Positions 1 to 8,574 of a DNA stretch of 41,709 bases are shown here, piece by piece. The notes beneath the pieces are model-generated. The model did no database searches. It was not told the origin of the DNA and was given only the letters and a program-made list of their open reading frames with translations. The first letter of the stretch is position 1. Each line of letters starts with the position of its first letter. Source of the stretch: Acetobacteraceae bacterium (lineage in GTDB: Bacteria; Pseudomonadota; Alphaproteobacteria; Acetobacterales; Acetobacteraceae). Where the stretch lies: the NCBI GenBank assembly GCA_025352375.1, contig JANXTL010000330.1:1-41709 (forward strand), in the 5' to 3' direction. Both the position numbers and the translations under genes were made by a program.

Positions 1-184
1 ATCCAAAATGACCGACGCAGAGCTCACGGTCGCCAAGCAAGCCGTCCAGGTCGATTGGGCCAGGATGCTCTTTGACAAGCAACACCCCTTGCACCGGGAG
101 GCCGTGGGTATGCTGCCGGAGTACCTCCCCGGCCTCGTGATCCCCGATAGCTGGTTCGAGGATTCGCCTCCCATGACGGCATAA
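1..184 (+). CDS. 3' end of an unidentified protein (partial)
   Basis: The frame is open from the left edge and ends at TAA (182-184). An ATG at 8-10 would give a 58-residue product, but the frame is also open upstream of it, so this may be only the C-terminus of a longer gene. The peptide is of mixed, soluble character (for example KQAVQVDWARMLF and YLPGLVIPDSW). I recognise no motif or family. About 120 bp separate it from the next gene, so the two need not be co-transcribed. It could also be a chance open frame in GC-rich DNA; the absence of a visible ribosome site within the window prevents a decision. Confidence 0.35.
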   Translation, partial: SKMTDAELTVAKQAVQVDWARMLFDKQHPLHREAVGMLPEYLPGLVIPDSWFEDSPPMTA

Positions 185-307
185 TACCGGGGGCCGGTCG
201 CACCCCGTCTGGCCCGATGGCGCTGACGCAACGTCCACCGGGGGATGGCAGCCGCACCAAACCTTGGTAAACGGCGCACCGGACGACAGCCGCCAAGGAC
301 CCAGCCC

Positions 308-1384
308 ATGACCCGCCAGTATCGCATCGCCTCCATTCCCGCCGACGGCATCGGACCGGAGGTTATCAGCGCGGGGTTGGAGGTGCTGGACGCCGTGGCG
401 TCGAAGATGGGCGACATCGAGCTGATCGTCGACCACTACGACTGGGGCTCCGACTGGTACCGCAAGCATGGCGAGTTCATGCCGGCTGACGGTTTGGCGT
501 GGCTGCGCACAGCGGATGCGATCTATTTCGGTGCCGTTGGCGACCCGAACATTCCCGACCACGTCTCGTTGTGGGGGCTACGGTTGCAAATCTGTCAGGG
601 CCTGGATCAATACGCCAATGTCCGCCCGACCCGCATTCTGCCGGGTGTGACCTCACCGTTGCGGAACGTAAATGAGGGCGATCTGGACTGGGTGATCGTG
701 CGCGAAAATTCGGAAGGCGAATATGCCGGCCAGGGCGGACGCACCCATCGCGGTCGGCCGGAGGAAGTCGCCACCGAAGTCGCCATTTTCACCCGTCGTG
801 GCGTCGAACGCATCATGCGCACGGCCTTCGATATCGCACGTTCGCGCCCGCGCAAACACCTGACCGTGGTGACGAAATCGAATGCGCAACGGCACGGCAT
901 GGTGTTCTGGGACGAGATCGCGGCGCTGGTCTCGCACGACTACAAGGACGTGACCTGGGACAAGGAACTCGTCGATGCCATGACGATGCGCATGGTGTTG
1001 AAACCGCGCACGATCGATACCGTGGTGGCGACGAACCTGCACGCCGATATTCTGTCCGATCTCGCGGCGGCGTTGGCCGGATCCCTCGGGGTCGCGCCGA
1101 CCGGCAATATCGACCCGGAGCGGCGCGGCCCGTCGATGTTCGAACCCATCCACGGTTCCGCCTTCGATATCACGGGCAAGGGCATCGCCAACCCGGTCGC
1201 CAGCTTCTGGACGGCGGCGATGATGCTGGAACACCTTGGTGAAAAACCCGCGGCCGACCTGCTGATGAAGGCGGTGGAGCAGGTCTGCAAGGCCGGAATT
1301 CTATCCCCCGATCTCGGCGGTAAGGCAACGACCAAGGAGGTCACCCAAGCGGTGGTCGACGCGGTACGGGGGATGAACGCGTAA
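308..1384 (+). CDS. Tartrate/D-malate dehydrogenase family (beta-decarboxylating)
   Basis: A 358-residue member of the isocitrate/isopropylmalate dehydrogenase superfamily, closest by eye to tartrate dehydrogenase/D-malate decarboxylase (TtuC/DmlA). These enzymes use NAD and a divalent metal to oxidise and decarboxylate 2-hydroxyacids in the cytoplasm. Seen: N-terminal RIASIPADGIGPEV, the substrate-region stretch VRENSEGEYAGQGG, TVVTKSNAQRHG, the metal-binding aspartate region NLHADILSDLAAAL, and the NAD-site EPIHGSAFDITGKGIANP. The phrase YDWGSDWYRKHGEFMP near residues 40-55 is typical of the tartrate/malate branch rather than LeuB. The open frame reaches back to 245, but the ATG at 308 follows an AAGGA ribosome site and begins exactly where the family begins. 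Exact substrate specificity cannot be fixed from sequence alone. Confidence 0.85.
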   Translation: MTRQYRIASIPADGIGPEVISAGLEVLDAVASKMGDIELIVDHYDWGSDWYRKHGEFMPADGLAWLRTADAIYFGAVGDPNIPDHVSLWGLRLQICQGLDQYANVRPTRILPGVTSPLRNVNEGDLDWVIVRENSEGEYAGQGGRTHRGRPEEVATEVAIFTRRGVERIMRTAFDIARSRPRKHLTVVTKSNAQRHGMVFWDEIAALVSHDYKDVTWDKELVDAMTMRMVLKPRTIDTVVATNLHADILSDLAAALAGSLGVAPTGNIDPERRGPSMFEPIHGSAFDITGKGIANPVASFWTAAMMLEHLGEKPAADLLMKAVEQVCKAGILSPDLGGKATTKEVTQAVVDAVRGMNA

Positions 1385-1440
1385 CGCTAAACTGGCGGTA
1401 AAGCCTGGCCCCGGCCCAGGCGCCGCCCAATCCCTCACTA

Positions 1441-1490
1441 AGGCCCTGTCCAAAGATAATCGAATCGATCATGCGGATCGGACAGGGCCT
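1441..1490. repeat. 50 bp inverted repeat between convergent genes
   Basis: Perfect 11 bp arms, AGGCCCTGTCC at 1441-1451 and its complement at 1480-1490, enclose a 28 nt spacer. It lies between the convergent dehydrogenase and Rap1a-like genes. It could fold as a bidirectional terminator, although no clean T-run follows either arm (TCTTGTTTT lies 5-10 nt to the right). It could equally be a miniature or relic transposable element; no transposase remnant is seen. A direct repeat TTTGCCGGCGT lies at 1514-1524 and 1538-1548 beside it. Confidence 0.55.
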
Positions 1491-1551
1491 AAGCTCTTGT
1501 TTTGAACGGCAACTTTGCCGGCGTGCTGACGCACTTATTTGCCGGCGTTGC

Positions 1552-1908
1552 CTAACAGGGAAAGCGCTCCGCCAAAAACTGGAAGAACCCTTCGGTCGGT
1601 CCCAGCGCCTTGTGAGCCGGCAGCGACCGCACCCAATTCACGAATTGGGTCATGGTTTCGGTGCGGGTCGGCGCCGGGCTCGGCATGCAGAATTTCTTCT
1701 TGTCCCCGGCGTATTTGCGATCCACGTCGATCGCGCCTTGAGCAAACCCGTGGCAGAAATTGATTTTTTCAGCCCCCGTGGGATCTTTGGGGTTGGCGCC
1801 GCAGAGTTCCGCCAGATCGCCGGCATTTCCCACCTTGATGCTGGCCGGGCCGGCGGCCCAGGCGCTCAACGGCATCAGAAGTGTTGCTACCAAAGCCAGC
1901 TTCTTCAT
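1552..1908 (-). CDS. Secreted Rap1a/Tai-like small protein
   Basis: A 118-residue protein with a Sec signal peptide ([19 protein letters not shown]) and a small domain with four cysteines at about 36, 52, 74 and 118. The pattern [17 protein letters not shown]...FCMPSP...FVNWVRSLP...FLAERFPC is that of the Rap1a/Tai family. Its founding members are periplasmic immunity proteins against type VI secretion amidase effectors, but many homologues stand alone with no known job. The ATG at 1908 has a GGAG ribosome site, and its ATG overlaps the queC TGA (ATGA at 1905-1908), indicating translational coupling. No effector gene or secretion component is nearby, so immunity is not demonstrated here. Family assignment is by cysteine spacing and the FPC end. 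Confidence 0.7.
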   Translation of the reverse strand: MKKLALVATLLMPLSAWAAGPASIKVGNAGDLAELCGANPKDPTGAEKINFCHGFAQGAIDVDRKYAGDKKKFCMPSPAPTRTETMTQFVNWVRSLPAHKALGPTEGFFQFLAERFPC

Positions 1909-2606
1909 GTCCCAACTCCAATTTGTTCGCGCCACCGGTTCCAGCCGCCCGCCCGTAGCTCGCAGGCTGGGCACGTGCCGCAGCCGAAGCCCCAGGGATG
2001 TTCGTGCGTCCGGTCGCCCAGATAGCAACTATGGCTCATTTGGCGAACGATATCCACCAGACGATCCCCGCCCAGCGACGCCGCCAATTCCCAGGTGGCG
2101 GCCTTGTCGCGCCACATCAAGGGGGTCTCCAGCACGAAACGGCGTTGCATCCCTAAATTCAGCGCCAGCTGCATCGCCTTGACCGTATCGTCGCGGCAGT
2201 CGGGGTAGCCGGAGTAATCCGTCTCGCACACCCCAAGCACAATGCGCCGCAATCCCCGCCGCCACGCCAAAGCAGCGGCACAGGTCAGAAACAGCAAGTT
2301 GCGGCCAGGAACGAATGTGTTGGGCAAGCCTTCGGACGTCATGGCAATGGCGATGTCGGTGGTCAAGGCCGTTTGGCCCAATCCCGCCAGCGTGGCAGTC
2401 AGGTCCACCATGTGATCCTCGCCCAGCGCGTCGCAGGCCAAAGCTTGGCGGATGGGTTCGCGGCAGGTCAGCTCGACCGCATGCCGCTGGCCGTAGGCAA
2501 ATCCGATGGTTTCCACATGAGGATAGCGGGCCAACGCCCACGCCAGACAGGTCGCCGAGTCCTGGCCGCCGGAAAACAACACAAGCGCGTGGTCGGAACC
2601 GGGCAC
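1905..2606 (-). CDS. queC: 7-cyano-7-deazaguanine synthase QueC
   Basis: 233 residues. QueC converts 7-carboxy-7-deazaguanine to preQ0 with ATP and ammonia, on the way to queuosine in tRNA. The N-terminal PP-loop SGGQDSATC is at residues 12-20, followed by [18 protein letters not shown] and [13 protein letters not shown] are the family's substrate-site segments. The C-terminal zinc site has four cysteines in SCYLGDR...[13 protein letters not shown]. The start is GTG at 2604-2606, 6 nt after the lpxC stop; length matches the family (about 230). No other queuosine gene is in the window. The gene sits behind lpxC on the same strand and is coupled to the following Rap1a-like gene. Confidence 0.93.
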   Translation of the reverse strand: MPGSDHALVLFSGGQDSATCLAWALARYPHVETIGFAYGQRHAVELTCREPIRQALACDALGEDHMVDLTATLAGLGQTALTTDIAIAMTSEGLPNTFVPGRNLLFLTCAAALAWRRGLRRIVLGVCETDYSGYPDCRDDTVKAMQLALNLGMQRRFVLETPLMWRDKAATWELAASLGGDRLVDIVRQMSHSCYLGDRTHEHPWGFGCGTCPACELRAGGWNRWREQIGVGT

Positions 2607-2612
2607 GGTCGG

Positions 2613-3563
2613 TTAGGCGGCCGCGGCCACCGGTTCCTCGTTCACGATCGTCCGCCAGGCCGAGGCATCGGCGAACAGCGCGCGCAGCAGCTTGTTGTTC
2701 AGCGTGTGCCCCGAGCGATGGGCGATGAAACGGCCGTGCAGAGCGGCGCCGGCCAGCGCCAGATCGCCCACGGCGTCCAGCATCTTATGGCGGGCGAATT
2801 CCCGCGGCATCCGCAGTCCGGAGGGGTTGAGCACCTTATCGCCATCGACCACGACGGCGTTGTCCAGGCTGCCGCCCAACGCGAGACCGGCCTTCTGCAA
2901 CTGCTCGACCTCGGACGCCAACGCGAAAGTGCGCGCGCTGGATAACTCGTCGCGGAAGCTGTTCGGCGTCAGCCGCAGCGAGCAGCCCTGCTTCCCAATG
3001 GCGGCGGCGGCGAAGTCAATCGTCAGTTCCATGTCCAGCACCGGCGGCGCGACGCGGGACGAGCGAGGATAGGGACGGAGTTCGGCGAAAGCGTCGCCAT
3101 CGGTCACGCGCACGGGGCGCATGATTTCGATCATGGCGCGCGGGACGAATTGATCGACGATCCCCGCGCAATCCAGCAAGAACAGGAAGGGGGCGGACGA
3201 GCCGTCGAGAATGGGAACTTCCGGTCCGTCGATTTCGATCGATGCATTGTCGATGCCGCTGCCGGACAGTGCGGCCATCAGATGCTCGACGGTCCCTACC
3301 CGAGCGTTACCCGAACCGATGACGGTGCATAGGCGGGTGTCGCAGACGTTGTCGAAGCGGGCTTGGATGTCGACGCCGAGATCGATCCGGCGGAACACAA
3401 TGCCGTGGTTGGCCGGGGCGGGATGCAGCGAAAGGCTGGTTTTGCGGCCGGAATGCACGCCTACGCCTACACAACCGATCGGCGCCTTCAGGGTTCGCTG
3501 ACTCCATGCCATGTCCTGCGACATGCTGTGGTGTTCGAACAAGATCGCTGGCGAGCCGTCCAT
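2613..3563 (-). CDS. lpxC: UDP-3-O-acyl-N-acetylglucosamine deacetylase LpxC
   Basis: 316 residues; a zinc-dependent deacetylase catalysing the first committed step of lipid A synthesis, in the cytoplasm. Seen: QRTLKAPIGCVGVGVHSG near the N-terminus, the zinc-ligand segment VGTVEHLMAAL, EVPILDGSSAPF, ARTFALASEVEQL, DNAVVVDG, and the conserved end RHKMLDAVGDLALAG followed by HRSGHTLNNKLLRAL. These supply the His/His/Asp ligands and the catalytic His. The ATG at 3563 has a GGAAG ribosome site but gives a slightly long N-terminus; ATGs at 3524 or 3512 are possible alternatives. It closes the division cluster behind ftsZ, separated by a 153 bp gap that may hold its own promoter. Confidence 0.95.
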   Translation of the reverse strand: MDGSPAILFEHHSMSQDMAWSQRTLKAPIGCVGVGVHSGRKTSLSLHPAPANHGIVFRRIDLGVDIQARFDNVCDTRLCTVIGSGNARVGTVEHLMAALSGSGIDNASIEIDGPEVPILDGSSAPFLFLLDCAGIVDQFVPRAMIEIMRPVRVTDGDAFAELRPYPRSSRVAPPVLDMELTIDFAAAAIGKQGCSLRLTPNSFRDELSSARTFALASEVEQLQKAGLALGGSLDNAVVVDGDKVLNPSGLRMPREFARHKMLDAVGDLALAGAALHGRFIAHRSGHTLNNKLLRALFADASAWRTIVNEEPVAAAA

Positions 3564-3716
3564 CCGATCGCTTCCAAAGTCGGTGCGGGGCCCGATCGCC
3601 CCGCGTTCGACTTCTACATACGACCGGTCTTGTTACCTCGCGAGTCAATCATTATTGCCGAGTGTTTCGGTTCAAAGCATTGTTTTGTCACGATTTGACG
3701 CACCGCGATAACCGGC

Positions 3717-5324
3717 TCAGGACGTGGATTGTTGCCGCCGGAGGAAGGCAGGCACGTTTTCGATATCCCCGCCATCCGTCTCCCGATTATGCATGTCCGG
3801 CGCTGCCGCCGGGGTGACACCGTTGGCACCATACGATGATTCGGGCGGCTGCGGCGGGGCATCCTGAACGCCAGTAGAACGGCGCTTGAACGCCAGTGCG
3901 CCCGTCACGCGGCTGAAGATGCTCGGCCCGGCGTTCGGCGCCACATAAGCGGTGAACGCAGGAGCAGGCGTCGGCACCGAGACCGGAGCAGCCGCTTGCG
4001 GGCGACCCGGGGCAGCGAACAGTGCGGGTTTGTGGTCCGCGCGCATGGCTGTCGCAGGCTGAAACACCGGCTGCATCGGTTGGCGTTGAAGTTGCGGCTG
4101 CGCTTGCGGCGCGGCCTGCATCGCAGGCGCGGCGGCCGTCATCGGACGTAGTGCCTCCTGCCGCGTGAAGACCGGCTGCGGTGCCTCCATCATCGGCACT
4201 TCCCGCACCGAGGACGTCTGCCGCAGTTGCGGCATCGCAGCCTGCGGTATCGCCATCTGAGACACCGCGGAGGCGGGCATCGGAATCGGCTGCGGTTCAG
4301 GCTTTGTACCGCCGACCGACACCAAACGCGGTACTTTGGCCGAGGCGTTGTGCGGCGAGTCGATGCCCGTCGCGACCACGGAAACCCGGATGCGCCCGTT
4401 CAGCGTTTCGTCGATCGCGGAGCCGAAAATCACGTTCGCTTCTTCGTCGACCTCGTCGCGGATGCGGGTGACGGCCTGATCGACCTCGAACAGAGTCAGA
4501 TCCTCGCCGCCGGTGATGTTGATCAGCAGGCCCTTGGCGCCGGCCATGCTGGTGTCTTCCAGCAGCGGGTTGTTGATCGCTGCCTCGGCCGCGCGGATGG
4601 CGCGGTTGTCGCCGTCAGCCTCGCCGGTGCCCATCATGGCCTTGCCCATCTCGCCCATCACCGCTTTGACGTCGGCGAAGTCGAGGTTGATCAGACCATG
4701 CACCATCATCAGGTCGGTAACGCCGCGCACGCCCATATAAAGGACCTGATCGGCCATCTTGAACGCCTCCTTCCAGGTGGTGCGTTCGGTGGCCATCCTG
4801 AACAGGTTCTGGTTCGGGATCACGATCAGCGTGTCGACGTATTGCTGCAGTTCCTCGATGCCTTCGTCGGCGGCGCGGCCGCGGCGGACACCCTCGAACC
4901 CGAAGGGCTTGGTAACCACGCCGACTGTCAGGATGCCGCGTTCCCGCGCCATGCGGGCGATGACCGGTGCCGCCCCGGTGCCGGTTCCACCACCCATGCC
5001 GGCGGTGATGAACACCATGTGGGCGCCGTCCAAATGACGGAACAATTCATCCGCTGCCTCTTCCGCCGCCGCTTTGCCGATTTCCGGCTTCGCGCCCGCG
5101 CCCAGACCCTGGGTCAGATGCGGCCCGAGCTGGATGCGGCGATCGGCACGGCTATGCATCAACTGTTGCGCGTCGGTGTTCGCGACCACGAATTCTACGC
5201 CCTGCAAATTGGCGGCGATCATGTTGTCGACAGCGTTCGTGCCGCCGCCTCCAACACCGATCACGGTAATCCGGGGGGTAAAGTCGGTGTGCGCCTGAGG
5301 CGGGATAATGAGATTCAGAGTCAT
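3717..5324 (-). CDS. ftsZ: Cell division GTPase FtsZ
   Basis: 535 residues; the tubulin-like GTPase that forms the cytokinetic ring. Seen: [15 protein letters not shown], the tubulin signature [18 protein letters not shown], and the synergy-loop region [20 protein letters not shown] conserved globular core (about residues 1-320) is followed by a roughly 200-residue Gln/Ala/Pro-rich linker and a C-terminal peptide [11 protein letters not shown], the alphaproteobacterial type that binds FtsA. The ATG at 5324 follows GGGGGGAGC; the frame extends 20 codons upstream, but that part is not FtsZ-like. It is preceded by an 88 bp gap after ftsA containing two GANTC sites and a hairpin, suggesting separate control as known for ftsZ in Caulobacter. 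Confidence 0.97.
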   Translation of the reverse strand: MTLNLIIPPQAHTDFTPRITVIGVGGGGTNAVDNMIAANLQGVEFVVANTDAQQLMHSRADRRIQLGPHLTQGLGAGAKPEIGKAAAEEAADELFRHLDGAHMVFITAGMGGGTGTGAAPVIARMARERGILTVGVVTKPFGFEGVRRGRAADEGIEELQQYVDTLIVIPNQNLFRMATERTTWKEAFKMADQVLYMGVRGVTDLMMVHGLINLDFADVKAVMGEMGKAMMGTGEADGDNRAIRAAEAAINNPLLEDTSMAGAKGLLINITGGEDLTLFEVDQAVTRIRDEVDEEANVIFGSAIDETLNGRIRVSVVATGIDSPHNASAKVPRLVSVGGTKPEPQPIPMPASAVSQMAIPQAAMPQLRQTSSVREVPMMEAPQPVFTRQEALRPMTAAAPAMQAAPQAQPQLQRQPMQPVFQPATAMRADHKPALFAAPGRPQAAAPVSVPTPAPAFTAYVAPNAGPSIFSRVTGALAFKRRSTGVQDAPPQPPESSYGANGVTPAAAPDMHNRETDGGDIENVPAFLRRQQSTS

Positions 5325-5335
5325 GTTTTTGCTCC

Positions 5336-5351
5336 CCCCGTTACGACGGGG
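5336..5351 (-). promoter_or_regulatory. Hairpin abutting the ftsZ ribosome binding site
   Basis: On the ftsZ mRNA strand a perfect 6 bp stem CCCCGT/ACGGGG with the tetraloop CGTA lies 12-27 nt before the ATG. Its 3' arm runs directly into the G-rich ribosome site (GGGGGGAGC). If it folds, it could limit access of the ribosome or protect the 5' end of a processed transcript. The structure is seen; the role is inferred. Confidence 0.45.
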
Positions 5352-5374
5352 TGACTGGTTACGACACACCGCCC

Positions 5375-5400
5375 GATTCGCCACATACCAAGATCGATTC
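5375..5400. promoter_or_regulatory. Paired GANTC sites in the ftsA-ftsZ gap
   Basis: GATTC occurs at 5375-5379 and 5396-5400, 21 bp apart, inside the only sizeable gap between ftsQ and ftsZ. GANTC is the target of the cell-cycle methyltransferase CcrM in many alphaproteobacteria, and in Caulobacter the ftsZ promoter is known to respond to it. Whether this organism has CcrM cannot be seen here. Confidence 0.4.
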
Positions 5401-5412
5401 GCTCGGCCATTT

Positions 5413-6717
5413 TTAAACGCGCTCCTTCAGAAAGTTCACGATGCGGCGAAGCCAGCCCGATTGCTGTTCCTCCTCCATGTCCACGTCCTGGAAGCCGCGG
5501 CCCGCACCCGCCGCCCAGGACAGCAGACCACCCGCGGTGGCGAAGGCCGGTCCGGTGGCCATTTCCGGCAGACCGCGCAACTGCGTCGGCCGCCCCAGCC
5601 GCACCTGCCGGCCCAGCATGCGGGCAGCGAGATCGCGCGCCCCCGCCAGTTGGCAGGCGCCGCCGGTCAAAACGACCCGATTGCCGGCGGCCCGCGTCAG
5701 ACCCGTGCTGTCCAGGCGTTCCTTGACGTATTCGAACGTTTCCTCAAGCCGAGGCCGGATGATGTTCACCACCTGGCTGCGCGGAATACGGGCGAGCTGG
5801 TGGTCTTCCTCCCCCACGATCGGCACCATCAATATCTCCCGCTCATCGTCCGGGCTGCTTTGCACATTGCCGTACAAGGTCTTCATGCGTTCCGCGTGAG
5901 CCAGGGTGGTCGATAGGCCCGTCGCGAGGTCTTTGGTCACATGCAACCCGCCGATCGGCAACTGCGCCGTGTGCAGCAACTGCCCATCGGCGAACACCGC
6001 CATCCCGGTGGTGCCGCCGCCCATGTCGATGACGGTGGTCCCGAGGTTGCGCTCATCGTCCACCAGGACGGACAGGCCGGCGGCCATGGGGGCAGAGACC
6101 AGTTCCTCGATTTCGAGATCGCACTGCGCGATGCACGTCCGCAGCGTGCGCACCGCCGTCGAGGCGGCGTCGATCACATGCAGGCGGGCGTTCAAGGTCG
6201 TGCAGAACAGGCCGCGCGGGTCCTCCACCTGGTCGGTGGCATCCACCGAGAACTGCTGCGGCATGGTGTGGATGGCATCCCGCCCGTCGTTGGCGGTGCG
6301 CATGCGGGCCTCGGCCACCACGCCCCGAATGTCGTGATCGTCCACCTGCCGTCCGCCGACAGCCCACTGCATATTATACAGACGAGATTCCGGCTGGCCG
6401 CAGGTCAGGTTCACCGTCACCGACCGCAACCTGATGTCCGCCATATCCTCGGCCTGGCCCACGCAGGCGCGGATGGCGCTGACGGCTTCCCCGAGGTCCA
6501 CGATACTGCCGCCGCGCACGCCGCGCGCTTTCTGCCAGCCGAAGCCGAGTACTCGCAGGGTCCCATCGCTTTCGGTGCGACCGATGAGGCAGACGATCTT
6601 GGTCGTGCCGATATCCAGCACCCCGAACGGGCCGGCGCGGTGATGATGCCGCGGGCGATCCGGTTCCTCGGGCAAGGATGGCGGAAGCGACGCGGGGCGA
6701 CGAGCCATTTCGTTCAT
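5413..6717 (-). CDS. ftsA: Cell division protein FtsA
   Basis: 434 residues; the actin-like ATPase that tethers FtsZ to the membrane. Seen: phosphate-1 motif [16 protein letters not shown] at about residues 31-46, phosphate-2 [15 protein letters not shown], the adenosine-region [17 protein letters not shown], and a C-terminal amphipathic helix [14 protein letters not shown], the membrane-targeting sequence. A Pro/Arg/His-rich stretch of about 28 residues precedes the fold. Start chosen at ATG 6717; ATG 6708 (MARRP) is a nearby alternative, and the upstream open frame is low-complexity and not FtsA. It follows ftsQ by 13 nt and precedes ftsZ by 88 nt. Confidence 0.95.
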   Translation of the reverse strand: MNEMARRPASLPPSLPEEPDRPRHHHRAGPFGVLDIGTTKIVCLIGRTESDGTLRVLGFGWQKARGVRGGSIVDLGEAVSAIRACVGQAEDMADIRLRSVTVNLTCGQPESRLYNMQWAVGGRQVDDHDIRGVVAEARMRTANDGRDAIHTMPQQFSVDATDQVEDPRGLFCTTLNARLHVIDAASTAVRTLRTCIAQCDLEIEELVSAPMAAGLSVLVDDERNLGTTVIDMGGGTTGMAVFADGQLLHTAQLPIGGLHVTKDLATGLSTTLAHAERMKTLYGNVQSSPDDEREILMVPIVGEEDHQLARIPRSQVVNIIRPRLEETFEYVKERLDSTGLTRAAGNRVVLTGGACQLAGARDLAARMLGRQVRLGRPTQLRGLPEMATGPAFATAGGLLSWAAGAGRGFQDVDMEEEQQSGWLRRIVNFLKERV

Positions 6718-6730
6718 CCTACGGCGCTCC

Positions 6731-7666
6731 TCATGTTGGGCGTTTGGCGGTGGCCGGATTCTCCGGCGGCGGCGGAGGCGGCGGGGGCGGTATCGGCTCG
6801 GCGCTATTGCCCGGGGCGGTGACGGTGGCGGTGGCGTCAGCGCGCGGACGTGCCACAAGCCGGTCCGGCAGGCGCATGTCGATCGCGGCCAACGGGCGGT
6901 CCAGCAAAGCGTGGTCACGATGCAGCACCATCAGCCGGTCCAGCGCCTCAACTTCGTGGCCCTCAGGCAGCATGACGTCGATGCCATTCTTCAAATGCAG
7001 GTCCCAGCGGCGCTCGCCGACCCGCACGGCGGCGACGATACGTCCGGTCAGCGGCGGGTATTTGTCGAGCAGCGTCAGCAGGCTGGCCGCGCCGGCGGGC
7101 GCACCCGGACCGACGACCATCGGCAGTTTATCCTTGAACCGGCCCGCATCCTGGTTCGCCACAATTTGGCCCGCGCGGTCGATCAGCAGGTATTTGTTCT
7201 GGTTTTGCCAGATCGCGAATGGCTGCTTTTCCTGCAAAGCGACGACAACGGTATCGGGCAGGCGACGTTCCACCGTTGCCTCTTCCACCCAGGTGAGCTC
7301 CTGGATACGAAGGCGTGCCGCCTCGACCGAAAATCCCAGAATCGGGGAGCCGGTTTCGACCCCGAGCGCGGCGAGTAGCAGCGGTTCGGGGGTGTTCTGG
7401 CGACCGTGGATGACAACATGGGCGATGCGCATGCCGGTGAACCCGGTCGAGCCGCCCAGCCGTTCGCGCAGACTTGCGATGCTGCTACCCGGCGCGACGG
7501 TGCGGGCGGTAACCAGGGCAAGGCCAGCGATACACAGCGCGAAGGCACCCCAGGCCGCCGGCCGCACCCATTTGCGCATCCGGCGAAGCAGCATGGTGCG
7601 TTTCGAAATGCGGTCCTTGATGGAGTTGCGTGGCACAGTGCCACGGCGTGCCTTCATTCCCGACAT
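6731..7666 (-). CDS. ftsQ: Cell division protein FtsQ
   Basis: 311 residues; a bitopic inner-membrane divisome protein. A basic cytoplasmic N-terminus (KARRGTVPRN, RRMRKWVRP) leads into one membrane segment (AWGAFALCIAGLALVTA). The periplasmic POTRA domain begins at MRIAHVVIHGRQNTPEPLLLA, and the FtsQ beta domain has WVEEATVERRLPDTVVVAL and YLLIDRAGQIV. The C-terminus has nine consecutive prolines (PIPPPPPPPPPENP), an unusual tail. The ATG at 7666 has a GGAG ribosome site spaced 8 nt and overlaps ddl by 13 bp; an ATG at 7657 in an ATGA overlap with the ddl stop is the alternative. Confidence 0.92.
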   Translation of the reverse strand: MSGMKARRGTVPRNSIKDRISKRTMLLRRMRKWVRPAAWGAFALCIAGLALVTARTVAPGSSIASLRERLGGSTGFTGMRIAHVVIHGRQNTPEPLLLAALGVETGSPILGFSVEAARLRIQELTWVEEATVERRLPDTVVVALQEKQPFAIWQNQNKYLLIDRAGQIVANQDAGRFKDKLPMVVGPGAPAGAASLLTLLDKYPPLTGRIVAAVRVGERRWDLHLKNGIDVMLPEGHEVEALDRLMVLHRDHALLDRPLAAIDMRLPDRLVARPRADATATVTAPGNSAEPIPPPPPPPPPENPATAKRPT

Positions 7667-8574
7667 GCGGCGTTCTCCACCATCCAGGCACATAGCTGCG
7701 GGAAACTCATGCCCATATGCGCTGCTTGTTCCGGAAGCAACGATGTCGGGGTCAGGCCGGGCTGCGTGTTGATTTCGAGCAGTACCAGACGGCCGGGTTC
7801 GCCAGCCGTGTCGTCGTACCGGAAATCGCACCGTGTGGCGCCGCGGCATCCGAGCGCGCGGTGCGCCGCCGCGGCGACGCGCAGCGCCTGGGCGTAGATA
7901 TCCGGATGCACCGCTGCCGGAATTATATGGCGGGATCCGCCGTCGGCGTATTTCGAATCGTAGTCGTAGAATACCCCGGCGTCGGCCAGGATCTCCGTCA
8001 CCGCCAGCGGCCGGTCGCCCATCACCGCGACGGTCAGTTCGCGGCCGGGGATGTATTCCTCGACCAGTGCTTCCCGCCCGAATGTCCAGGCACGCGCGAC
8101 GGCGGCCCGTCGGTTGTCGCCGGCTCTGATGATTTCCACGCCGACCGAGGAACCCTCATTCACCGGCTTCACCACATAGGGTAGCGCGATTGGGTCGGCG
8201 GCTTCCAGCGCGTCGATCTCCACCACCCGGCCGGCGGCGATCGGCAGGCCGGCGGCGGCGAACAGGGCTTTGGCGGCGGCCTTATCCATGGCGATAGCCG
8301 AAGCCCGGACGCCGGAATGGGTGTAGGGAATGCCCAGCAGATCGAGCACGCCCTGAATCGCGCCGTCCTCGCCGAAACGGCCATGCAGCGCGTTGAACAC
8401 CGCGTCGGGCCGGGGCGTCAGCGCGGCGATCGTGGCGACCAGATCGTCGCCGACCTCGATCGGGATCACCTCGAACCCGGCCTCCCGCAAGGCGACGATC
8501 ACCTTCCGGCCGCTGTTCAGGCTGACCTCGCGTTCGGCGGAAATACCGCCGTACAACACTGCGACCCGGGTCAA
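7654..8574 (-). CDS. ddl: D-alanine--D-alanine ligase
   Basis: 306 residues; an ATP-grasp enzyme making the D-Ala-D-Ala dipeptide that MurF adds to the precursor. Seen: VAVLYGGISAEREVSL at the N-terminus, ALHGRFGEDGAIQG, KPVNEGSSVGV (nucleotide loop), YDYDSKY in the omega loop with the tyrosine typical of D-Ala-D-Ala (not D-lactate) ligases, and LLEINTQPGLTPTSL (metal and D-Ala binding). The start is best read as TTG at 8572-8574, which overlaps the murB stop as TTGA and follows a strong GGAGG ribosome site 7 nt away. The frame is open to 8625, but that part duplicates murB coding. Confidence 0.94.
   Translation of the reverse strand: MTRVAVLYGGISAEREVSLNSGRKVIVALREAGFEVIPIEVGDDLVATIAALTPRPDAVFNALHGRFGEDGAIQGVLDLLGIPYTHSGVRASAIAMDKAAAKALFAAAGLPIAAGRVVEIDALEAADPIALPYVVKPVNEGSSVGVEIIRAGDNRRAAVARAWTFGREALVEEYIPGRELTVAVMGDRPLAVTEILADAGVFYDYDSKYADGGSRHIIPAAVHPDIYAQALRVAAAAHRALGCRGATRCDFRYDDTAGEPGRLVLLEINTQPGLTPTSLLPEQAAHMGMSFPQLCAWMVENAACRE

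Noticed and set aside
4227-5354. 375-codon plus-strand open frame opposite ftsZ
   Set aside because: Antisense shadow of a highly conserved gene in GC-rich DNA; low-complexity His/Asp/Arg-rich product and no family pattern.
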